A stretch of 64,000 nt of DNA. It comes from DATCMH01 sp036563505 (GTDB lineage Bacteria; Pseudomonadota; Alphaproteobacteria; Rhizobiales; Beijerinckiaceae). The stretch lies in the NCBI GenBank assembly GCA_036563505.1, contig DATCMH010000001.1, positions 67,598 to 131,597 on the forward strand, in the 5' to 3' direction. Position 1 is the first letter of the stretch. Each line of letters starts with the position of its first letter. The translations under genes were made by a program, and so were the position numbers. Below are positions 55,066 to 62,956 of the stretch, piece after piece. A model generated the notes under the pieces. That model was not told where the DNA came from. It worked only from the letters and a program-made list of their open reading frames with translations, and did not search any database.

Positions 55066-55821
55066 ATGTCTCTCACACGACGGGCCGCGCTCGGCGCGGC
55101 GATGGCGATGTCTGCGATCAGCACCCGGCCGGCCACCGCCGAGACCCCCCTCAGGCCCCTCGCCGACGGCTTCACGAGCGGCGGCAAACCGATCACCGTC
55201 GAGTGGTTCCTCGCGCCCCAGGGCGGACGCCGCCCGGGCGTGATCATGCTTCACGGTGCCGACGGCCTCGGCCCCAACGGTGAGCGCTATCGCGCCGGCG
55301 CCCGCGCGGTCGCGAGCCAGGGCTACCATGTCGCCCTCGTGCATTACCTCGATCGCACGGACGAGCGGCGCGCCTCCTTCGCGACCCTGTTCCGCAACTT
55401 CACGCCCTGGCTCGACACCTTGAGCGACGCGATCACCTACGTCGCCAAGCGGCCGGAGGTGGACGCGAGCCGGATCGGCGTCGTCGGCATCTCGCTCGGC
55501 GCGGCTCTGGCGCTTTCGGCAGCGGTCGACGACAAGCGGATCAAGGCGGTGGTGGACTATTTCGGCCCCCTGCCCCAGCCCGTGGCGGCAGCGGCGCGCC
55601 GGCTCCCGCCGACCCTCGTCCTGCACGGGGCGAGCGACCCGGTGGTGCCCGTGGCCAACGCCCATTCGCTTCGCGAGCTCCTGGAGGCTGGCGGCGTGCC
55701 CCACGAGGTGATGATCTATCCGGGCCAGGGCCACGGGCTCTGGGGCGAGGCCAGCGAGGACGCGAGCCGCCGCGTCGCCGCCTTCCTCAACCGCTACCTC
55801 GCTGGAAGCGCACGGAGCTGA
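55066..55821 (+). CDS. Exported dienelactone-hydrolase-family protein
   Basis: 251 residues. The N-terminus MSLTRRAALGAAMAMSAIST..ATA has a twin-arginine-like start and a signal peptide ending near residue 26. The alpha/beta hydrolase core has VIMLHGADGLGPNGERY, nucleophile Ser143 in VVGISLGAAL, Asp in HGASDPVVP and His in GQGHGLWG. Most dienelactone hydrolases use Cys; Ser here suggests an ordinary periplasmic esterase or peptidase. Substrate unknown. Confidence 0.8.
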   Translation: MSLTRRAALGAAMAMSAISTRPATAETPLRPLADGFTSGGKPITVEWFLAPQGGRRPGVIMLHGADGLGPNGERYRAGARAVASQGYHVALVHYLDRTDERRASFATLFRNFTPWLDTLSDAITYVAKRPEVDASRIGVVGISLGAALALSAAVDDKRIKAVVDYFGPLPQPVAAAARRLPPTLVLHGASDPVVPVANAHSLRELLEAGGVPHEVMIYPGQGHGLWGEASEDASRRVAAFLNRYLAGSARS

Positions 55822-55869
55822 AGCAGCTTGAGGGAGGTAGGCGCCGCATCGACGGTCATCCCACCCGCA

Positions 55870-55982
55870 CCTCATCCTGAGGTGCGAAGGCGGAGCCTGA
55901 GCCTCGAAGGAGGGCTCCAGAGCCATTCACGTTTCTGGAGCCCTCCTTCGAGGCCGCGCGAGCGCGGCACCTCAGGATGAGG
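55870..55982. repeat. Palindromic intergenic repeat, type B, copy 2
   Basis: The 16-bp ends at 55870-55885 and 55967-55982 are the same as in copy 1 (49469-49581), including the inner CCTCGAAGGAGGG pair. It lies between the hydrolase and the peptidase gene. Confidence 0.85.
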
Positions 55983-56083
55983 GGTTGGTTGGGATCAGCA
56001 GCCCTTCGTTCCCTACGTCTTCCTGCCGGTCACAAGGGCCACTAGATTCGGGCATCCCCCCTCCCCCGAACCGCAGGCCGCCG

Positions 56084-58135
56084 ATGCTCCCGACCCTCCC
56101 GCCCGACAACCCCTTCGCGGCGCGTTGGGACACGCCGCATGGCGTGCCGCCCTTCGCGGCCATTCGTCCTGAGCATTACGAGCCTGCCTTCGCGGCCGCG
56201 ATCGCTGCGCACCGGGCCGAGGTCGAGGCGGTGGCGACGCAAGGGGAGCCGCCCAGCTTCGCCAACACCATCGAGGCTTTGGAACGGGCCGGCCGGGCGC
56301 TGCGGCGCGTCTCGGCGGTGTTCTTCAATCTCTCAGGCTCCGACACGAACGACGCCCTGCAGGCGATCGAGCGGACGATGGCGCCCGTGCTTTCCCGACA
56401 CCGCAGCGCGATCTACCTCGACGGCCGGCTCCACGCCCGGATCGCGGACCTCTTCGCCCGGCGCGAGTCCCTGGGGCTCACCCCTGAGCAGGACCGGGTG
56501 CTCGAGCGCTACGAGGCCTGGTTCCGCCGCGCCGGCGCCGGGGTCGACGCCCCGGCGAAGGAGCGGTTGGCCGCTATCTCCGAGCGCCTTGCGGTGCTCG
56601 CGACGCAGTTCGGCCAGAACGTGCTTGCCGACGAGAAGCATTATGTCTTGCCCCTCGACGGCGAGGCGGATCTCGCGGACCTGCCCGAGAGCCTTCGCGC
56701 CGCCGCGGCCATCGCCGCCGCCGAGCGCGGCCTGCCGGGCCACGTTGTCACTCTCGCCCGATCCCTCGTCGAACCTTTCCTGGTGTCCTCGACCCGGCCG
56801 GACCTGCGGGAGGAGGCCTACCGTGCCTGGACCCGGCGCGGCGAGGGCCGGCCGGAGACGGACAACTCAGGCCTGATCGCCGAGATCGTGGCGCTGCGCG
56901 CCGAGCGGGCCAAGCTCCTCGGCTATGACAGCTTCGCGCATTTCAAGCTCGATGACGCCATGGCGAAAACGCCTGAGGCCGTCGCCGGCCTACTCGACGC
57001 GGTCTGGACGCCGGCACGCGCGAAAGCCCTCGAGGAGCGTGAGGCGTTGGAAGCCCTGGCACAAGCGGAGGGCGGGAACGCCCGGATCGGCGCGGCGGAC
57101 TGGCGCCACTACGCCGAACGCCGCCGCAAAGCCCTCCACGACCTCGACGAGGCCGAGATCAAGGCCTACCTGCCCCTGGACCAAGTGATCGAGGCGGCTT
57201 TTCATGTCGCGAACCGGCTCTTCGGCCTGTCCTTCGCGCCGCGGCCCGACGTGCCCGTCTACCACCCGGACGTGCGCGCTTTCGAAGTCACGGACGCGGG
57301 GGGCGGCCATGTCGGCCTTTTCCTCGGCGACTATTTCGCTCGCGCCTCGAAGCGCAGCGGCGCCTGGATGAGCGCCCTCCGCTCGCAGGAGGCCCTCGAC
57401 GGTCCGGTGCGGCCGATCATCGTCAACGTGATGAGCTTCGCCAAGGCGGCAGCGGGCGAGGCCTGCCTTCTGTCCTTCGACGACGCGCGCACCCTCTTCC
57501 ACGAGTTCGGCCACGCGCTGCATGGCCTTCTCTCCGACGTGACCTATCCGGCGATCGCCGGCACCAGCGTCGCGGGGGACTTCGTGGAATTGCCCTCGCA
57601 GCTCTACGAGCACTGGCTCTCTCAGCCGGAGGTGCTGCGCCGCTTCGCGCGTCACCACCGCACCGGCGAGCCGATGCCGGACGCCCTGATCGAGCGGGTC
57701 CTCGCGGCCCGCAACGATGGCCAGGGGTTCGGCACCGTGGAGTATCTCGGCTCCGCTTTCGTCGACCTCGACTTCCATCTCGACCCGGACCCGCGGGCCA
57801 TCGACGCCCGCGCCGTCGAGGCCGCGACCCGCGCTCGGCTCGGGATCCCTGAGGAGATCGCGATGCGCCACCGGCCGCCGCACTTCGCCCATATCTTCTC
57901 GAGCGAAGGCTATGCGGCAGGCTACTACAGCTATCTCTGGTCCGAGGTGCTCGACGCCGACGCCTTCGAGGCCTTCGAGGAGACCGGCGACGTGTTCGAC
58001 CCGAGCCTCGCGGAGCGGCTCAAAACCTTCATCTACGCCGCCGGCGGCCGGCAGGACCCCCGCGACGCCTACACCGCCTTCCGCGGCCGCCTGCCGACGC
58101 CCGATGCGCTCCTGCGCAAGCGCGGGCTGGCGTGA
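56084..58135 (+). CDS. dcp: M3-family peptidyl-dipeptidase (Dcp/OpdA-like)
   Basis: 683 residues. Zinc metallopeptidase that removes C-terminal dipeptides or cuts signal-peptide fragments. The zinc site HEFGH is at 473-477, with the third ligand Glu in SVAGDFVELPSQLYEHW about 25 residues later. C-terminal IFSSEGYAAGYYSYLWSEVLDADAF matches the active-site His/Tyr region of this family. ATG 56084 gives the standard start; the longer frame is translated repeat DNA. Cytoplasmic, monocistronic. OpdA (oligopeptidase A, prlC) is an alternative name. Confidence 0.92.
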   Translation: MLPTLPPDNPFAARWDTPHGVPPFAAIRPEHYEPAFAAAIAAHRAEVEAVATQGEPPSFANTIEALERAGRALRRVSAVFFNLSGSDTNDALQAIERTMAPVLSRHRSAIYLDGRLHARIADLFARRESLGLTPEQDRVLERYEAWFRRAGAGVDAPAKERLAAISERLAVLATQFGQNVLADEKHYVLPLDGEADLADLPESLRAAAAIAAAERGLPGHVVTLARSLVEPFLVSSTRPDLREEAYRAWTRRGEGRPETDNSGLIAEIVALRAERAKLLGYDSFAHFKLDDAMAKTPEAVAGLLDAVWTPARAKALEEREALEALAQAEGGNARIGAADWRHYAERRRKALHDLDEAEIKAYLPLDQVIEAAFHVANRLFGLSFAPRPDVPVYHPDVRAFEVTDAGGGHVGLFLGDYFARASKRSGAWMSALRSQEALDGPVRPIIVNVMSFAKAAAGEACLLSFDDARTLFHEFGHALHGLLSDVTYPAIAGTSVAGDFVELPSQLYEHWLSQPEVLRRFARHHRTGEPMPDALIERVLAARNDGQGFGTVEYLGSAFVDLDFHLDPDPRAIDARAVEAATRARLGIPEEIAMRHRPPHFAHIFSSEGYAAGYYSYLWSEVLDADAFEAFEETGDVFDPSLAERLKTFIYAAGGRQDPRDAYTAFRGRLPTPDALLRKRGLA

Positions 58136-58209
58136 GTTTGCATCGAGACGACTTTTCTGTACCCCCAATAATCGTTGACGCTTCGGGTTGTAGAGGGCAG
58201 GTTTCAACC

Positions 58210-58479
58210 GTGAGCCCGCTCCACTTCGACCCACGAAAGAGCCGGCGCAACGCCGCGGAGCGCGGCTTGCCCTTCGAAGCGCTCGAACGGTTCGATTGGC
58301 TCACGTGCCTGATCGGCGTGTCGAAGACGCAAGACCCGACCACGACGCGCTTCACGGCGCTCGGCATGTTGGACGGGGATCTCGTGTTCGCGGTGTTCAC
58401 ACTGAGCCGCGCGGGAATCAGAGTGATCTCCCTGCGACGCGCCAGCCGCAAGGAAAGGAAGCGCTATGTTGAAGGCTAA
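58210..58479 (+). CDS. brnT: BrnT-type ribonuclease toxin
   Basis: 89 residues. RelE-like toxin that cleaves RNA and arrests growth. Seen: LHFDPRKSRRNAAERGLPFE (the D-P-x-K-x2-x-N start of BrnT), TRFTALGMLDGDLVFAVFTL, and the tail GIRVISLRRASRKERKRYVEG, where the R-x-A-S-x2-E-R pattern contributes catalytic residues. GTG 58210 fits the family length; a frame open from 58132 adds 26 unrelated residues. It overlaps brnA by 14 bp, the usual toxin-first order. Confidence 0.85.
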   Translation: MSPLHFDPRKSRRNAAERGLPFEALERFDWLTCLIGVSKTQDPTTTRFTALGMLDGDLVFAVFTLSRAGIRVISLRRASRKERKRYVEG

Positions 58480-58816
58480 GCGACCTCTGCCCCCGTCCTT
58501 GAGCGACGAGGAAGAAGCGGCGATTCAGAAGCAGATCGCGGCCGACCCCGAGAGTGCGGAATTGAGCGACGCCGAACTCGACGCCTTGCGACCAGCCTCT
58601 GAGGTGCTGCCTGAGGGCATCCTTCGGGAGTTGACCAAGCCCAAGAAGCGTGGCCGACCGCCGAAACAGAACGCCAAGATCGCTGTGAAGCTGCGCCTCG
58701 ACCCCGACGTGCTCTCGGCTTTCCGCACCCGCGGACCGGGTTGGCAGACGTCGATCAATCAGATCCTGAGGGACGCCGCGTTCCCGGAACGCGCGGCCAA
58801 GAGCGGTCGACGGTGA
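58466..58816 (+). CDS. brnA: BrnA-type antitoxin
   Basis: 116 residues. The N-terminal half (SDEEEAAIQKQIAADPESAEL to LPEGILRELTK) covers the toxin, a basic KKRGRPPKQNAK hinge follows, and the C-terminal ribbon-helix-helix KLRLDPDVLSAFRTRGPGWQ, then TSINQILRDAA, binds DNA as a dimer and represses its own promoter. It neutralises BrnT. Slightly longer than typical BrnA (about 90-100). Confidence 0.85.
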   Translation: MLKAKRPLPPSLSDEEEAAIQKQIAADPESAELSDAELDALRPASEVLPEGILRELTKPKKRGRPPKQNAKIAVKLRLDPDVLSAFRTRGPGWQTSINQILRDAAFPERAAKSGRR

Positions 58817-58908
58817 CGCCGGAGGCGGACCCCACTGCCTCGATCCGTCCCACGCCGCACAGCCACGGGCCCGGGCAGCCTCTCATGACAAGCGTCGTCT
58901 CGAGGTTG

Positions 58909-59103
58909 TTACCCCTCGGTCGACCTCGGCCTGCGGCGGCGCGGCATGGGGGTCGGCATGGGCTCGGAGCGCACCACCGCGTCGGCGGCGCTCGTCATGG
59001 CGAGGGTGCGGCGGGCGCGCGGAGCCTTCTGGTTCAGCACGTCGCGGAGAAACGCCAGCCCGTCCGGATCGGAGGTGAGGGCATGGGCGTCAAGGCAAGG
59101 CAT
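58909..59103 (-). CDS. 64-residue hypothetical protein with a strong ribosome-binding site
   Basis: Starts MPCLDAHALTSDPDGLAFLR and then DVLNQKAPRARRTLA, ending in an Arg/Pro-rich tail. GGAGG lies 5 bases before the ATG at 59103, which favours this start over the longer open frame. No membrane helix. I do not know a named family; short MPCLDAHAL-type proteins appear in Methylobacteriaceae in my memory. It is on its own, convergent with brnA. Confidence 0.5.
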   Translation of the reverse strand: MPCLDAHALTSDPDGLAFLRDVLNQKAPRARRTLAMTSAADAVVRSEPMPTPMPRRRRPRSTEG

Positions 59104-59170
59104 GGAAGCCTCCGAAGGGCGTCCGAGTCCCACGGATACGCCGGACTCAGGTGTGGAGAAGAAACGGTGA

Positions 59171-59216
59171 ATGTGGCGATTTAGTTGCGTGTGACCGTGT
59201 CGCCACATGTCTTTTT
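59171..59216 (+). terminator. Strong rho-independent-type terminator without a clear upstream gene
   Basis: ATGTGGCGA (59171-59179) and TCGCCACAT (59200-59208) are a perfect 9-bp stem over a 20-base loop, followed by GTCTTTTT. The T run is on the plus strand, although both flanking genes are on the minus strand, so it may end an unseen plus-strand RNA. Confidence 0.5.
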
Positions 59217-59243
59217 CAGCACGGGGCGAAGCCCGCCGAGACT

Positions 59244-59831
59244 TCACCGCAGAACCACTACCTTGGTGCCGACGCCGACGCGCTCGTAGAGGTCCTGCAC
59301 GTCGTCGTTCGTCATCCGGATGCAGCCCGACGAGACCGCCTGGCCGATGGTGTTGGGCTCATTCGAGCCGTGAATGCGGTAGAGCGAGGTGCCGAGATAC
59401 ATCGCCCGCGCCCCGAGCGGGTTGTCCTCGCCGCCCTTCATGTGGCGCGGCAGGTCGGGGCGGCGCTTGAGCATCTCGGGCGGCGGCGTCCAGTCCGGCC
59501 ACTCGGCCTTGCGGGTCACGGTCTTGACGCCGGACCACTCGAAGCCGGGCCGGCCGACGCCGACGCCGTAGCGCACGGCCTTGCCGCCGGGCAGCACGTA
59601 GTAAAGGCGGCGCTGGCTCGTGGAGACCACGACGGTGCCGGGCTCGTAGCCGCCGAAGGCCACCACCTCGCGCGGGATCGGGCTGAGGCGGACGACACCC
59701 TCCGGATCGGGCTCGACGAGCGTCGAGCGCTGGTCGACGTCACGGAGCGGCAGGGAGATGAATGCTTGGGCGGTGCCCGCCGTCAGGGCGGTGGCGGCGA
59801 GCGCGAAGGCGAGGGTCGAGAAGCGGCGCAT
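59244..59831 (-). CDS. L,D-transpeptidase (YkuD), copy 2
   Basis: 195 residues. Signal peptide MRRFSTLAFALAATALTAGTAQA. The active site HGSNEPNTIGQAVSSGCIRM is near 160-180. It has the same body as copy 1 at 44046 (VVVSTSQRRLYYVLPGGKAVRYGVGVGRPGF against VVDIDQRFLYLVEEGGKATRYGVGVGRQGF), so the two are paralogues, but copy 2 is a secreted protein and not a Tat lipoprotein. ATG 59831 gives a normal signal peptide; ATG 59852 adds 7 residues. Probably forms an operon with the 106-residue gene 27 bp upstream. Confidence 0.9.
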   Translation of the reverse strand: MRRFSTLAFALAATALTAGTAQAFISLPLRDVDQRSTLVEPDPEGVVRLSPIPREVVAFGGYEPGTVVVSTSQRRLYYVLPGGKAVRYGVGVGRPGFEWSGVKTVTRKAEWPDWTPPPEMLKRRPDLPRHMKGGEDNPLGARAMYLGTSLYRIHGSNEPNTIGQAVSSGCIRMTNDDVQDLYERVGVGTKVVVLR

Positions 59832-59857
59832 GACACGGATCCTTGTCGTCAAGAGCT

Positions 59858-60178
59858 CTAGCGGCGGGCCATCTCGGCGGGCAGGCGGACGAGCACCGAG
59901 CCCGTCTCCGTGCGCTTCGCCTCGATGGTGATCTGGCGGACCGGGCGGCGCGTGCCCTCGACGCAGGACGGCGCGATGTTAGGCCAGGCCTGGAGCGAGC
60001 AGGCATCGGCCGCCGCCGAGGCGAAGCGGATCGGGGCCGTTTCCGGCTCCGGAGCGATCCGCTCGACGTAGCGCTTGGCCGGAGCGTCGCCGGGCTGGAC
60101 CGGAGCGCGGTCGTAAGCGGTGACGACGCCCGCCGAGAGGGCGGCGCTCAATCCGGCGATCTTGACGATGGCAACCAT
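59858..60178 (-). CDS. Exported 106-residue protein, unknown function
   Basis: Signal-like start MVAIVKIAGLSAALSAGVVTA. The mature part has two cysteines in ACSLQAWPNIAPSCVEG, a motif C-x3-x-WP-x-I-x3-C seen in small exported proteins of Rhizobiales as I recall, and ends in a beta-like ITIEAKRTETGSVLVRL. It precedes the L,D-transpeptidase gene in the same direction, which hints at a shared envelope role. Confidence 0.6.
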   Translation of the reverse strand: MVAIVKIAGLSAALSAGVVTAYDRAPVQPGDAPAKRYVERIAPEPETAPIRFASAAADACSLQAWPNIAPSCVEGTRRPVRQITIEAKRTETGSVLVRLPAEMARR

Positions 60179-60483
60179 GACACTCTCCCCTGGTGGGCCC
60201 GTGGCGTTTTCGCGTCGGGCCGTCTGCTGATGAGGATGTGTCTAGAGCTCCATGTTTTCGGTGCGGTGCCGCACGGCAGCGTCCGTGTTTCGCCGATGTT
60301 TCAGGACGGCACGAAAACAGGAGGATGGCGTCAACGCTTCGTTGACCACGCGGCCGGCCTCGCCGATGCGGGAAAGCGCGAGCAGGCCGGTGGAACCTGC
60401 GCCGTGCGCGGGGCGTCATCCCGGGGGCCCCTGCGCCCGCCTTCGAGGACCTGACCCGTCCGCAACCCGCGTTTCAAGCTCGC
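60179..60483. other. Divergent intergenic region, no gene
   Basis: 305 bp between the 106-residue exported protein and the six-helix ABC domain gene. GTCAACG-CTT-CGTTGAC at 60330-60346 is a perfect 17-bp palindrome that could be an operator. I see no good coding frame in it. Confidence 0.6.
60330..60346. promoter_or_regulatory. 17-bp palindrome, possible operator
   Basis: GTCAACG (60330-60336), CTT, CGTTGAC (60340-60346): perfect 7-bp arms with a 3-base centre, in the region that should drive both divergent units. Confidence 0.4.
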
Positions 60484-61458
60484 ATGGCCCGGCCCCGCGT
60501 CAGAAGCCTCTCCGCCCTGGAAGCCGTGCGCCCGTTCCGCTGGCGCATCGGGGTCACTTACACTCTCAACTTCATCGAGGATCTGCTCGAGCTCTCCTAT
60601 CCGTGGGCGACGGGCCTCGCCATTGACGGGCTTCTCGAGAACAAGTGGATCGAGGCGGTACCGATCATCGCCGCCTGGACCCTGCGCATGGCGATCGGCA
60701 CCTTCCGCAAGATGTACGACACGCGGGTCTATACCTCGGTCTACAACTCCATCGTCACCGAGACCCTGATCCGGCAAAAGCGCGCCGGCGTGGCGATCAC
60801 GGGCCTGGCGGCCCGCTCGGCCATGGCGCGAGAGTTCGTCACCTTCTTCGAGCGTGACGTGCCGATCATCGCGACCGCCATCATCGGCATCGTCGGGTCG
60901 GCCGCGATCCTCTTCACCTACGACCTCGTCATCGGCGCCCTCGTCACCCTGCTCTTCGGCCCCGTGATCCTGCTCAACCGCTGGTACAGCCGGCGCACGC
61001 TCGCCCTCAACACGGGGCTCAACAACCAACTCGAGCGCGAGGTCGGCCTGATCGACGCCGACGACGAGGCGGCGTTGCGGCAGCACTTTGAGAACGTGCG
61101 CGGCTGGCGCGTGAGGCTTTCCGACGCCGAGGCCCTGAACTGGGGCTCGATCGAGGTTCTCTCGATCTTCGTCTTCGTCGCGGTTCTCGCCCGCGCGACC
61201 TTCCTGCCCAACACGGAGACCGGCGACATCTTCGCCATCCTGTCCTACGTCTGGCGTCTCATGGAGAGCCTCGACCACGTGCCCGAGGTGGTGCAGCAGA
61301 TCGCGCGTCTCACCGACATCCGCCGCCGCATCGAGGCCGGAGCCTCCGTCGAGGCCATCGGCGCCGAGATCGAGAAGGCCCACGACGAGGAAGCCGAGAC
61401 CCCGACGACGGCGCAGACGCATGCGACCACGGAGCCGGACACGCTCCCGAAGGGGTGA
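60484..61458 (+). CDS. ABC-transporter six-helix transmembrane domain protein without an ATPase domain
   Basis: 324 residues. It has the exporter-type transmembrane domain: helices near 22-45, 60-75, 130-150, 158-175 and 225-245, and a coupling region with FFERDVPIIATAIIGIVGSAA and FTYDLVIGALVTLLFGPVILL. The sequence ends after the helices in an acidic tail (GAEIEKAHDEEAETPTTAQT) and has no Walker A, signature or Walker B. This matches ABC_membrane-like six-helix proteins (PF13748-type). It would need a partner ATPase from elsewhere, or has lost transport and acts otherwise. No such ATPase gene is next to it. Confidence 0.8.
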   Translation: MARPRVRSLSALEAVRPFRWRIGVTYTLNFIEDLLELSYPWATGLAIDGLLENKWIEAVPIIAAWTLRMAIGTFRKMYDTRVYTSVYNSIVTETLIRQKRAGVAITGLAARSAMAREFVTFFERDVPIIATAIIGIVGSAAILFTYDLVIGALVTLLFGPVILLNRWYSRRTLALNTGLNNQLEREVGLIDADDEAALRQHFENVRGWRVRLSDAEALNWGSIEVLSIFVFVAVLARATFLPNTETGDIFAILSYVWRLMESLDHVPEVVQQIARLTDIRRRIEAGASVEAIGAEIEKAHDEEAETPTTAQTHATTEPDTLPKG

Positions 61459-61500
61459 GCGCTCGACCGTGACGGTAAGCGTCGGTCCGGGTCACAACGG

Positions 61501-61851
61501 TCAGTCCTTCAGCGGATCATGGCCCCAATTCATGAGGGAGTAGCGCCAGCGCGAATGCTCCTTGTCGTCCTGGGGCCCGCCTTGGGCGAGGTGCCGGTGC
61601 ACGTAGCCCAACACCTTGCGCATGTGGGCGTAATCGTCGTCGGTGAGCTCGGTCTTCTTCTTGTGCTTGATCGCGACGATGCGCCGGCCCTCCTGATGGC
61701 CGACCGACTCGCCCTCCCCGTCATGGGTCCAGCCCACGGACCGGCTCTCGTCCGTGTCGAGGTGCTTCTCCAGTGCCGCGGGCGTCATGTTCACGGCTTC
61801 GCTGAACGCCTGCCAGATCGCGTCGCGATCCAAGGTCTGGCTCTCGGACAT
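61501..61851 (-). CDS. DUF3140 family protein
   Basis: 116 residues, small, charged, soluble. Contains WQAFSEAVNMTPAALEKHLDTDES, GESVGHQEGRRIVAIKHKKK, DDDYAHMRKVLGYVHRHLAQ and the C-terminal SLMNWGHDPLKD, all typical of DUF3140. These proteins are of unknown function and are often found near DUF2945 genes, as here. ATG 61851 is used; the longer frame adds unrelated residues. Convergent with the six-helix gene. Confidence 0.85.
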   Translation of the reverse strand: MSESQTLDRDAIWQAFSEAVNMTPAALEKHLDTDESRSVGWTHDGEGESVGHQEGRRIVAIKHKKKTELTDDDYAHMRKVLGYVHRHLAQGGPQDDKEHSRWRYSLMNWGHDPLKD

Positions 61852-61965
61852 GCATGCTCCCGTCGTGACGTGTTGACCCACGGAGGAACAGGCCGCCGCA
61901 GGCCTCCGTTCCACCCTCGGACCCGCGCGCTACGGACGCGGGTGCGCGACCCACAGGAGCGATCG

Positions 61966-62175
61966 ATGGCGAAGGCGTTCAAGAGCGGCGACAAGGTTGC
62001 TTGGGACTCGTCCGGCGGCCACAGCACCGGCAAGGTGGTCAAGAGGCAGACCACGCCGACCAAGATCAAAGGTCACAAGGTCGCCGCGTCGAAGGACAAC
62101 CCGCAATACATCGTGAAAAGCGACAAGTCCGGCAAGGAAGCCGCCCACAAGGCAGGCGAGCTCAATAAGGGCTGA
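61966..62175 (+). CDS. DUF2945 (HVA1, Tudor-like) family protein
   Basis: 69 residues, very basic: MAKAFKSGDKVAWDSSGGHS, then GKVVKRQTTPTKIKGHKVAA and SKDNPQYIVKSDKSGKEAAH. This is the whole HVA1/DUF2945 domain, a small Tudor-like fold linked to stress in bacteria and fungi. GGAGC lies before ATG 61966. Divergent from the DUF3140 gene (114 bp apart), a pairing that recurs in several genomes as I recall and suggests a shared role. Confidence 0.85.
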   Translation: MAKAFKSGDKVAWDSSGGHSTGKVVKRQTTPTKIKGHKVAASKDNPQYIVKSDKSGKEAAHKAGELNKG

Positions 62176-62388
62176 CATCGGTCCCAGCCTGCCGCGTTGG
62201 TGAGCGACACCCCGGAAATCCTCTCCATGCGGCTCGCGGGCCGACGCGTCCTGGTGACAGGTGGTATACCGGCATCGAATAGGGCGCGTGGACTTATGTG
62301 GGTCGGGACTGGTTTGCGGCGCACACTCTGTTGCGAAGCCCTTGTCGCGTTGGCGATCCGGTGACAGCCCCGTGCTATGGGCTGGCCT
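62176..62388. other. Gene-free stretch with left end of the IS-like element
   Basis: 213 bp between DUF2945 and the membrane-protein gene. The left inverted repeat of the IS5-type element lies at about 62280-62298. I see no other structure. Confidence 0.55.
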
Positions 62389-62922
62389 ATGACCCTTCTG
62401 CGGACTGCCCTGCTCATCCTGCTCGGCTGCACGGGTGCCGCCGTTGTAGCGATGGCGGCCCTGATTATGTCTCAGCCCAGGCCGATGTTCGACCGCGCGC
62501 ATCCAGAGTACGCCACCTTCGCCGCACGCTTTGCGGAGGCACAACGTGCCTTTGCTGCCGGGGAGGACTGGGCCGTCATCGACTTGGCGCCCGTGAAAGG
62601 CGGCGCGTGGCGAACGGCCTGCCTCTTCGGGGGCTACACGCGGCCTGTGGAGCGCTTGGAAGCGCTGGGTGCCGTGGTGAGCCAGGCCGACCGGCAGCGT
62701 CTTGGCAAGGCCATTGGGTGGCGTGTGAGCCCCGTCGAGGAGTTCGAGATGCTGATCGCCTTCTCGGACGAGCAGGGGCGAGCCCACTTCATCCACTTCG
62801 ATCAGGGCATGGGGGCCGAGGGGCAGCACTACGAGGCGTGCGTGACGAGGCCCAAGACGAAGGTGGCGGTTGCCCCGTGGCACACCGAACCGCCCGGCAC
62901 GCCCCCACCCCTGCTCGACTGA
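62389..62922 (+). CDS. Membrane-anchored hypothetical protein, possible IS passenger
   Basis: 177 residues. One N-terminal helix (LLRTALLILLGCTGAAVVAMAAL); the rest is soluble and probably periplasmic, with EDWAVIDLAPVKGGAWRTACLF, GYTRPVERLEALGAVVSQAD and DEQGRAHFIHFDQGMGAEGQHYEACVTRP. ATG 62389 is preferred over ATG 62377. No known domain. It lies between the inverted ends of the IS-like element and ends about 35 bp from the last recognisable transposase codon, so it may have been carried in or may be host sequence the IS landed beside. Confidence 0.55.
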   Translation: MTLLRTALLILLGCTGAAVVAMAALIMSQPRPMFDRAHPEYATFAARFAEAQRAFAAGEDWAVIDLAPVKGGAWRTACLFGGYTRPVERLEALGAVVSQADRQRLGKAIGWRVSPVEEFEMLIAFSDEQGRAHFIHFDQGMGAEGQHYEACVTRPKTKVAVAPWHTEPPGTPPPLLD

Positions 62923-62956
62923 CGTTTCCAGGCGAACGGTGGGCGAGCGGGGCTTG

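Noticed and set aside
58170..58209. A full sigma-70 promoter for brnT
   Set aside because: TTGACG at 58175-58180 is a good -35, but no acceptable -10 follows at 16-18 bp.
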